5,269 bases of DNA from Candidatus Fermentibacterales bacterium. GTDB taxonomy: Bacteria > Fermentibacterota > Fermentibacteria > Fermentibacterales > JAFGKQ01. Made by a program: the position numbers and the translations under genes. Positions 1 through 4,543 of the stretch are shown here, piece after piece. The stretch's first letter is position 1. Every line of letters starts with the position of its first letter. Below the pieces are notes generated by a model. The model was not told where the DNA came from. It searched no databases and worked only from the letters and a program-made list of their open reading frames with translations. The DNA lies in contig JAFGKQ010000194.1 of NCBI GenBank assembly GCA_016928495.1, positions 1 to 5,269 on the forward strand. The letters are read 5' to 3'.

Positions 1-270
1 GGCGTAGAGGACGATCGATCCCTGCGGCCCCAGCCTGTCGGGCAGTGGGCCCAGGAGCCAGGCTCCGGCGGCCATGCCGCCCATGTAGGCCACGAACACC
101 GCCGTCACGGCCTGAACGCTGCATCCGAGTATGAGAGAGAGCTGACGGACCCAGACGACCTCGAAGAGGAGACCGGCTGCGCCCGAGAGGAACAGAGCCA
201 GGCACAGGAAGCCGACAGCCCTGCCCGGATCCCGGGGAAGGCTTCGAAGAGGAGTGGGCCCCTGGCTCAA
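1..270 (-). CDS. Spermidine-synthase-like integral membrane protein, N-terminal part
   Basis: Partial gene leaving the window at its left edge; 90 residues are visible. The segment SGAAGLLFEVVWVRQLSLIL (residues 29-48), then a hydrophobic stretch with YMGGMAAGAWLLGPLPDRLG (about 62-81), matches the membrane N-terminus of fused proteins that carry a spermidine-synthase-like (SpeE-type Rossmann) domain behind several transmembrane helices. Two membrane segments are visible, about residues 18-36 and 50-73. The catalytic domain would lie outside the window, so neither aminopropyl transfer nor any other reaction can be claimed. I chose TTG at 268-270. The frame stays open further upstream, but that would overlap the neighbouring gene, and no in-frame ATG or GTG lies nearby. 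The Shine-Dalgarno is weak (GAGCGG). The start follows the stop of the 166-residue gene by 14 bases, so the two are probably cotranscribed. Family call fairly sure; start and function unsure. Confidence 0.7.
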   Translation of the reverse strand, partial: MSQGPTPLRSLPRDPGRAVGFLCLALFLSGAAGLLFEVVWVRQLSLILGCSVQAVTAVFVAYMGGMAAGAWLLGPLPDRLGPQGSIVLYA

Positions 271-284
271 GTCCCGCTCGCCGT

Positions 285-785
285 CTAGGATGGCTCTTCC
301 CAGGGCGTTTGCCTGTCCGACTCCGACCTTATCACTTCGCCGGACCGGATCACGGCCGAGTTGGGACACGAGAGCACGGTGCAGAAAGCGATTGCGTGGT
401 AGGGGTCCCGTCTTGGGTAGAGGTAGGCCATTACCCTGGTGGCGAAGGTCGTGCATGGGCAGTCCGAGAGAGTGTCAAGGTCGGTGCCGCAGATCGGGCA
501 CTTGAACTGGAGGACCTCCTCGGGATCCACCTGCCCCTCGATCAGCTCGTACGAGGAATCACCCAGCCTGGCGGATAGCGCCAGCAACCCTTCGCCCGAC
601 CGCTTTCCCCAGAACCTGAGCACTATCCCCGGCTGCCCCGCCACCTCGTGGTGCAAGCTTATCAGGTTGTGGCCATTGGGGCAGTAGGCTGCGTTGACCA
701 CGACATCCTCGCTGACCCGTTTCTCTCCCGATGACCTCAGCGGAATCAGGAGCCTGCCCGTCTCGTCGAATGCGTCGCCCGGCAT
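285..785 (-). CDS. Conserved-looking Cys/His-rich putative zinc-binding protein
   Basis: A 166-residue soluble protein that I do not recognise as a named family. It has four paired metal-ligand-like motifs: C35-P-N-G-H39, C96-P-I-C99-G, C109-P-C111 and C135-x4-C140-P-N-S. The first two resemble the halves of a zinc ribbon split by about 56 residues, and the latter pairs could form a second site, so one or two structural zinc ions are likely. There is no signal peptide or membrane segment. The start is supported by GGAGG at 790-794 (read on the minus strand), 4 bases before ATG. The gene is first after a divergent promoter region and is followed closely by the spermidine-synthase-like membrane gene. 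Redox or iron-sulfur binding is an alternative to zinc, and no catalytic motif is visible. Sure that it is a gene because of start signals, motif regularity and context; function unknown. Confidence 0.75.
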   Translation of the reverse strand: MPGDAFDETGRLLIPLRSSGEKRVSEDVVVNAAYCPNGHNLISLHHEVAGQPGIVLRFWGKRSGEGLLALSARLGDSSYELIEGQVDPEEVLQFKCPICGTDLDTLSDCPCTTFATRVMAYLYPRRDPYHAIAFCTVLSCPNSAVIRSGEVIRSESDRQTPWEEPS

Positions 786-815
786 TGTCCCTCCGTGTCG
801 CCTCCAGAGTCGTTG

Positions 816-827
816 TACGGCGCCGTA
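816..827. promoter_or_regulatory. 12-bp perfect palindrome, possible operator
   Basis: TACGGCGCCGTA is a perfect dyad. It touches the candidate -10 box of the minus-strand promoter (827-832) and covers its expected transcription start, a position where a bound regulator would block initiation. GC-rich palindromes of this length do arise by chance in such DNA, and no regulator gene is in the window, so the operator role is only a suggestion. Confidence 0.25.
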
Positions 828-855
828 TGATAGGCTGAATCGATCTTGCTGGGAA
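827..855 (-). promoter_or_regulatory. Candidate sigma-70-type promoter for the 166-residue gene
   Basis: On the minus strand, TTCCCA (850-855, four of six matches to TTGACA) is followed after 17 bases by TATCAT (827-832, four or more matches to TATAAT). The expected start lies near 818-820, giving a leader of about 35 bases before the ATG at 785. Found by eye only. Confidence 0.35.
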
Positions 856-875
856 GGCCGTGGGCGCCCGGCTCG

Positions 876-903
876 TTGACCCCGCGTCCGGGTTTCGTAT
901 CTT
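876..903 (+). promoter_or_regulatory. Candidate sigma-70-type promoter for the sucCD-fumarase operon
   Basis: TTGACC (876-881, five of six matches to the -35 consensus) and TATCTT (898-903, four of six matches to the -10 consensus) are 16 bases apart. The start would fall near 910, giving a leader of about 85 bases before sucC. It faces away from the minus-strand promoter, so the two -35 boxes are only 20 bases apart and one regulator could affect both. By-eye prediction. Confidence 0.4.
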
Positions 904-911
904 TCCTCTTC

Positions 912-929
912 CAGCCCTTCGCGGGGCTG
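912..929 (+). other. Small hairpin in the sucC leader
   Basis: CAGCCC (912-917) pairs with GGGCTG (924-929) around a six-base loop, just after the predicted transcription start. A T-tract (942-946) follows 12 bases later, too far away for a normal intrinsic terminator. It may stabilise the 5' end of the transcript or be incidental. No riboswitch-like fold is recognised. Confidence 0.2.
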
Positions 930-995
930 CCCATTCGTTCCTTTTTCTGAAGTTCCTTCGTGCGCATCAACAGGTTCCGAGGTTATGGGGGAGCA

Positions 996-2150
996 ATGAA
1001 ACTAGAGGAGTTCCAGGCGAAGGCGCTGTTCCGCCAGTACGGCCTTCCGGTCCCGGAGGGACTGGTTGCGACCCGTGTCGAAGAGGCTGTCTCCGCGGCG
1101 GAGAGGCTGGGCCTGCCCGTGGTGGTGAAGGCCCAGGTGAAGGCCGGTGGAAGAGGCAAGGCTGGCGGCGTCAAGCTGGTGCGCACCGTCGAGGAGTGCC
1201 GGGAGGCCGCATCGGGGATACTCGGGATGACCATCAAGGGCTATCCCGTGGAGAGGGTGCTGGTGGATCCGGCCCAGTCCATCGGCTCCGAGTTCTATGT
1301 GGGGATAACCACCGACAGGCGCAAGCGCAGGCCGGTCCTGATGACCTCCGCCTCCGGCGGTGTGGACATCGAGGAAGTGGCCAGGTCGACCCCCGAGAGG
1401 ATCTTCTTCCACACGATAGACCCCCGCTACGGTCTCAGGTCCTTCGAGGCCAGGGGCATGGCCTTCAGGCTGTTCGATTCGAAAGAGCAGGTGCTTGCCT
1501 GCGCCCGGATCATGGTGGATCTCTGGAGGTGCTTCGACGGCTGCGATGCGTCACTTGCCGAGATAAACCCCCTGGCGCTGCTCACCGACGGCAGCCTGGT
1601 CGCGCTGGACGCCAAGATAGTGCTCGATGACAACGCTCTGTACAGGCATCCTGACTTCGAGGAGCTCCGGCTGCCAACTGACGAGGAGCGGAAGGAGCAG
1701 GAGGCGAAGAGGATGGGCCTGAGCTACGTCAGACTGGACGGGAGCGTAGGCTGCATGGTCAACGGAGCGGGCCTGGCTATGGCGACGATGGATCTCATCA
1801 AGCACCTGGGCGGTACTCCGGCCAACTTCCTCGACATCGGGGGCAGCTCCAGCCCGGAGAAGGTCGTCGGCGCCATGAAGCTGCTGATGCGGGACTCGAA
1901 CGTCAGGTCCGTCTTCGTCAACGTCTTCGGTGGGATAACGCGCTGCGACGATGTCGCCAGGGGCCTGGTGGAAGCCCTGGGCAGCATGGGTGACCCTCCT
2001 CCCATGGTCGTGCGGCTGACCGGGACCAACGAGCGCGAGGGCGTCAGGATACTCTCCGAGACGGGGATCAGCGCGACCTCCGACATGACCGAGGGAGCCA
2101 GGAGAGCCATCGGCCTGGCGGAGGCCGGAGCATCCGGAGGTGCCTCATGA
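996..2150 (+). CDS. sucC: Succinyl-CoA synthetase (ADP-forming) beta subunit
   Basis: Beta subunit of succinate-CoA ligase, which with SucD interconverts succinyl-CoA + NDP + phosphate and succinate + CoA + NTP in the cytoplasm. The 384 residues are close to the 388 of E. coli SucC and align along the full length. Residues 1 to about 230 form the ATP-grasp domain: [17 protein letters not shown] (44-60) at the nucleotide site and EINPL (189-193), with N191 and D205 in the places of the E. coli Mg ligands N199 and D213. The C-terminal CoA-ligase domain has [11 protein letters not shown] (252-262), PANFLDIGG (275-283) and FGGITRCD (311-318). I chose ATG at 996 because the family begins like [12 protein letters not shown]; a GTG at 960 would add 12 atypical residues. 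The Shine-Dalgarno GGGGGAG (987-993) is unusually close to the start. The last codons overlap sucD. A malate-CoA ligase (MtkA) is the main alternative, but the fumarase neighbours favour SucC. Confidence 0.95.
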   Translation: MKLEEFQAKALFRQYGLPVPEGLVATRVEEAVSAAERLGLPVVVKAQVKAGGRGKAGGVKLVRTVEECREAASGILGMTIKGYPVERVLVDPAQSIGSEFYVGITTDRRKRRPVLMTSASGGVDIEEVARSTPERIFFHTIDPRYGLRSFEARGMAFRLFDSKEQVLACARIMVDLWRCFDGCDASLAEINPLALLTDGSLVALDAKIVLDDNALYRHPDFEELRLPTDEERKEQEAKRMGLSYVRLDGSVGCMVNGAGLAMATMDLIKHLGGTPANFLDIGGSSSPEKVVGAMKLLMRDSNVRSVFVNVFGGITRCDDVARGLVEALGSMGDPPPMVVRLTGTNEREGVRILSETGISATSDMTEGARRAIGLAEAGASGGAS

Positions 2151-3016
2151 GCATCCTGATAGACGACAGGACGCGCCTTCTCGTGCAGGGCCTCGGTCGT
2201 GACGGGGCCTTCCACGCGAAGCTCATGAAGGAGTACGGCACCAGGGTCGTGGCAGGCGTTCACCCCGGAAGGGGCGGAAGCATGTACGAGGGCTTCCCGG
2301 TGTTCGACACTGCTGCGGAGGCCGTCGAGAAGACCGGTGCCGACTGCAGCGTGCTGTTCGTCCCGGCGAGCGCGGCCGGTGATGCCATTCTGGAAGCTGC
2401 GCACGCCGGCATCGAGCTGGTAGTGGCCATAACCGAGGGCATCCCTGTCTCGGAGATGTCGAGGGTGGTCGCGGAGATCGAGACGATGGACGTAAGGCTC
2501 GTAGGCCCCAACTGCCCCGGTCTGATCTCGCCGGGCAAGGCGAAGGTTGGCATCATGCCCGGGGACATCTTCGATCGGGGCGGAGTCGGCGTGGTGTCCC
2601 GAAGCGGCACCCTCACCTACGAGGTTGTGAGGAGCCTCTCGAAGGCGGGCATGGGCCAGTCCACTGCCGTGGGCATGGGCGGCGACCCGGTCGGAGGCAT
2701 GAAGTTCGTCGACTACCTCGAGCTCTTCGAGGAAGACCCCGACACGGAGGCCGTCGTGCTGGTCGGGGAGATAGGAGGCTCAGACGAAGAGGATGCTTCC
2801 CGCTTCGTCGCCGAGTCCATGTCGAAGCCCGTAGCCGGGTTCATCGTGGGTCGCACGGCACCCCCGGGGAAGCGCATGGGCCATGCCGGAGCGATCATCT
2901 CCGGTGGTTCGGGAACGGCGGAGGCGAAGGTGGCGGCCCTGGAAGCGGCGGGCATACCGGTTGCCGACGTGATAGACGAGCTTCCGGATCTGCTCCGGAA
3001 GAGAACGGGAGGTTAG
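2147..3016 (+). CDS. sucD: Succinyl-CoA synthetase alpha subunit
   Basis: Alpha subunit of succinate-CoA ligase; it binds CoA and carries the catalytic phosphohistidine. It has 289 residues, the same as E. coli SucD. An N-terminal CoA-binding Rossmann domain (1 to about 125) ends in [11 protein letters not shown] (120-130). The ligase domain has SRSGTLTYE (151-159), GGDPVGG (178-184), GEIGGS (207-212) with E208, and [13 protein letters not shown] (242-254), where H246 is the residue phosphorylated during catalysis. The start ATG overlaps the sucC stop as ATGA and has GGAGGTG (2136-2142) four bases upstream, so translational coupling to sucC is likely. Oddity: the CoA-phosphate loop reads [10 protein letters not shown] (14-23), one residue shorter than the usual QGxTGxxGxFH because the Thr is missing, and the following PGKGG is PGRGG (40-44). 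All other key residues are present, so activity is expected. Confidence 0.95.
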   Translation: MSILIDDRTRLLVQGLGRDGAFHAKLMKEYGTRVVAGVHPGRGGSMYEGFPVFDTAAEAVEKTGADCSVLFVPASAAGDAILEAAHAGIELVVAITEGIPVSEMSRVVAEIETMDVRLVGPNCPGLISPGKAKVGIMPGDIFDRGGVGVVSRSGTLTYEVVRSLSKAGMGQSTAVGMGGDPVGGMKFVDYLELFEEDPDTEAVVLVGEIGGSDEEDASRFVAESMSKPVAGFIVGRTAPPGKRMGHAGAIISGGSGTAEAKVAALEAAGIPVADVIDELPDLLRKRTGG

Positions 3017-3020
3017 GAAG
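3007..3020 (+). promoter_or_regulatory. Ribosome binding site deciding the TTG start of fumarase alpha
   Basis: GGGAGG (3007-3012) lies inside the last codons of sucD, 9-10 bases before TTG 3023-3025. AGGAAG (3015-3020) is nearer but probably too close. No in-frame ATG occurs until residue 63, past conserved sequence, so TTG is the best start. Confidence 0.5.
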
Positions 3021-3022
3021 CC

Positions 3023-3868
3023 TTGAGAGAGATCGATGTCTCTGAAGTGACGAAGGCTGTGAGGGACCTGTGCATCTCCGCGAACATCTACCTCGGGGAT
3101 GACCTCAAGCAGAGCCTGAAGTCGGCCCGGGAGAGCGAGGAATCGCCCCTCGGCAGGGAGATACTGGACGTCATCATAGACAACTACAGGATCGCCGAGG
3201 AGAAGCAGATGCCCACGTGCCAGGACACCGGCGTGGCGGTGGTCTTCCTGGAGATAGGGCAGGACGTGCACCTCGTCGGAGGCGACCTCGACGAGGCGGT
3301 CAACGAGGGGGTGCGCCAGGGCTACAAGGAGGGCTACCTGCGCAAGTCCATGGTGTCTGACCCGGTGTTCGACCGCAAGAACACCGGCGACAATACCCCT
3401 GCGGTCGTCCACACGCGCATCGTGCCGGGAGAGAACATCAGGGTCCTGGTGGCTCCGAAGGGCGGCGGCTCCGAGAACATGAGCGAGATACGGATGCTCA
3501 CGGCTGCTCACGGCATCGAGGGCATCAAGAACTTCGTCATCGAGCGCGTCCGCGAAGCAGGGGCGAACCCTTGCCCACCCATCGTCGTTGGTGTCGGGAT
3601 AGGTGGCTGCTTCGAGAAGGCGGCCCTGCTCGCCAAGGAGAGCCTGATGAGGCCCCTCGGCCAGCCCAGCGAGGATCCGCGTTTCGCCGCCGTCGAGAAG
3701 GAGCTGGTGGAGAAGTGCAACGATCTGGGCATAGGTCCCGCTGGCTTTGGTGGAAGGACGACCGTTCTCGCCGTTCACATCAAGACCTTCCCCTGCCACA
3801 TCGCGTCCATGCCGGTAGCCGTTAACATCCAGTGCCATGCCTGCAGGCACGGAGAGAAGAAGATCTAG
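3023..3868 (+). CDS. fumA: Class I fumarate hydratase, alpha (N-terminal) subunit
   Basis: Catalytic [4Fe-4S] subunit of the two-subunit class I fumarase, which reversibly hydrates fumarate to L-malate. It has 281 residues, normal for the separate alpha chain. Key motifs are MPTCQDTG (63-70), NTGDNTPAVVH (120-130), APKGGGSENMS (144-154), NPCPP (182-186) followed by GVGIGG (190-195), GPAGFGGRTT (238-247) and QCHACRHG (270-277). By family comparison C66, C184 and C271 should be the three cluster ligands, leaving one iron free to bind substrate. Extra cysteines sit close by at 196 and 274. The start is TTG, 6 bases after the sucD stop. The beta subunit follows after 30 bases, so sucCD and the fumarase pair form one operon. 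L(+)-tartrate dehydratase (TtdA) is homologous and cannot be excluded by sequence alone; the sucCD neighbours favour fumarase. Such clusters occur in the methylmalonyl-CoA (mmc) gene cluster of syntrophic propionate oxidisers. Confidence 0.92.
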   Translation: MREIDVSEVTKAVRDLCISANIYLGDDLKQSLKSARESEESPLGREILDVIIDNYRIAEEKQMPTCQDTGVAVVFLEIGQDVHLVGGDLDEAVNEGVRQGYKEGYLRKSMVSDPVFDRKNTGDNTPAVVHTRIVPGENIRVLVAPKGGGSENMSEIRMLTAAHGIEGIKNFVIERVREAGANPCPPIVVGVGIGGCFEKAALLAKESLMRPLGQPSEDPRFAAVEKELVEKCNDLGIGPAGFGGRTTVLAVHIKTFPCHIASMPVAVNIQCHACRHGEKKI

Positions 3869-3898
3869 CGGGCCCTGCCCGTCTACGGAGGCGTCATC

Positions 3899-4453
3899 AT
3901 GAAGACAGTCGAGATGAGAACACCGCTCAGGACCGACCTTCTGAAAGAGCTCGAGGCCGGCGACAAGCTGCTCCTGTCAGGCGAGGTCTACACGGCCAGG
4001 GATGCGGCCCATAAGAGGCTGGTCGCTCTGATTCAGGAAGGCAAGGAGCTACCCTTCGAGCTGGAGGGCTCGGTGATCTACTACGTCGGCCCGGCCCCGG
4101 CCCGCCCGGGACAGGTCATGAACTCGGCCGGCCCTACCACCAGCTACAGGATGGACCCCTATACCCCGATCCTCATGGAGAACGGCATGAAGGCCTGCAT
4201 AGGCAAGGGCCCCCGCTCGCAGGAGGTTCGCGATGCCATGGTCGAGCACGGGGCCGTCTACCTCGCTGCCATCGGGGGAGCTGCCGCCGGCATCGCGTCC
4301 GCGGTGAAGGCCGCTGAGATCGTGGCTTACGAGGACCTGGGCCCGGAGGCCATCAGGAGGCTCACGGTAGAGCGCATGCCTCTGTTCGTGGTCAACGACA
4401 CTGCCGGCAACGACGCCTACGAATCCGGCGTCGCTCGTTGGGGACGTAGTTGA
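3899..4453 (+). CDS. fumB: Class I fumarate hydratase, beta (C-terminal) subunit
   Basis: Partner of the preceding alpha subunit; in single-chain class I fumarases this part is the C-terminal domain. It has 184 residues, the usual size of the separate chain. Recognisable segments are LSGEVYTARDAAHKRL (26-41), YYVGPAPA (61-68), GPTTSYRMDPYTP (78-90), which contributes substrate-binding Thr, Ser, Arg and Asp residues, IGKGP (101-105) and AAIGGAAA (123-130). ATG at 3899 has GGAGG (3887-3891) seven bases upstream. The protein normally ends soon after the D-x-x-G-N-D-x-Y segment (here 167-174). This one runs on for ten residues, of which the last three (GRS) and the TGA stop are encoded by the left arm of the repeat at 4441-4517, so the original C-terminus may have been replaced. 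The core is intact. Tartrate dehydratase beta (TtdB) is the alternative. Confidence 0.92.
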   Translation: MKTVEMRTPLRTDLLKELEAGDKLLLSGEVYTARDAAHKRLVALIQEGKELPFELEGSVIYYVGPAPARPGQVMNSAGPTTSYRMDPYTPILMENGMKACIGKGPRSQEVRDAMVEHGAVYLAAIGGAAAGIASAVKAAEIVAYEDLGPEAIRRLTVERMPLFVVNDTAGNDAYESGVARWGRS

Positions 4454-4517
4454 ACTAATTCAACTTACTCCCCATCCGCCTGTCAGTGAGTTAGTTGAAT
4501 TAGTTCAACTACGTCCC
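4441..4517. repeat. REP-doublet (REPIN/BIME-like) inverted repeat
   Basis: Two 30-base arms (4441-4470 and 4488-4517) are reverse complements with one mismatch (4466 against 4492), including 25 outer pairs without error; the loop is 17 bases (4471-4487). Each arm begins GGGAC and then has the tetranucleotide GTAG (4446-4449, and 4509-4512 on the other strand). That is followed by its own hairpin TTGAA-N4-TTCAA (4450-4463 and 4495-4508). A GTAG at the foot of a small palindrome, in two inverted copies, is the known layout of REP elements moved by RAYT/TnpA-REP Y1 transposases. The arms are clearly AT-richer than the neighbouring genes. No T-tract follows, so it is not a standard terminator, although the transcript would form a strong hairpin between fumB and larA. 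A pair of repressor operators is the alternative. Copies elsewhere in the genome cannot be checked here. Confidence 0.75.
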
Positions 4518-4536
4518 AGGATGACTCGGATGACCG

Positions 4537-4543
4537 GGAGGTG
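4537..4543 (+). promoter_or_regulatory. Shine-Dalgarno-like GGAGGTG before larA
   Basis: GGAGGTG is identical to the site serving sucD. It overlaps the GTG triplet (4541-4543) that would otherwise be the first start codon, and lies six bases before an in-frame ACG (4550-4552). The spacing therefore fits a start at 4550 better than at 4541. Confidence 0.45.

Noticed and set aside
254-687. Three short plus-strand frames over the Cys/His-rich gene
   Set aside because: Antisense to the 166-residue gene, which has a good ribosome site and regular Cys/His motifs; these frames have neither.
912-946. Intrinsic terminator or riboswitch in the sucC leader
   Set aside because: The hairpin has only six pairs, the T-tract is 12 bases away, and no known riboswitch core is recognisable.
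960-995. GTG at 960 as the sucC start
   Set aside because: It would add 12 residues absent from the family, lacks a ribosome site, and the ATG at 996 matches the conserved SucC N-terminus.
860-1630. 256-codon plus-strand frame overlapping the start of sucC
   Set aside because: Different frame from sucC over most of its length; Gly/Arg-rich out-of-frame translation, while sucC is recognised with certainty.
1724-2404. 226-codon minus-strand frame across the sucC-sucD junction
   Set aside because: Antisense shadow of sucC and sucD; low-complexity translation with no family resemblance.
2780-3850. Long (356-codon) open frame on the minus strand, antisense to sucD and fumarase alpha
   Set aside because: It lies wholly opposite two clearly recognised genes, has no ribosome site or recognisable motif, and is rich in the Arg/Gly/Ala/Leu content expected from antisense reading of GC-rich codons.
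4441-4517. Intrinsic transcription terminator after fumarase beta
   Set aside because: The stem is long enough, but there is no T-tract after 4517 and the arms have internal GTAG-hairpin structure better explained as a REP doublet. Partial termination remains possible.
4441-4517. CRISPR repeat
   Set aside because: Only two copies, in inverted rather than direct orientation, with a 17-base gap and no further units.
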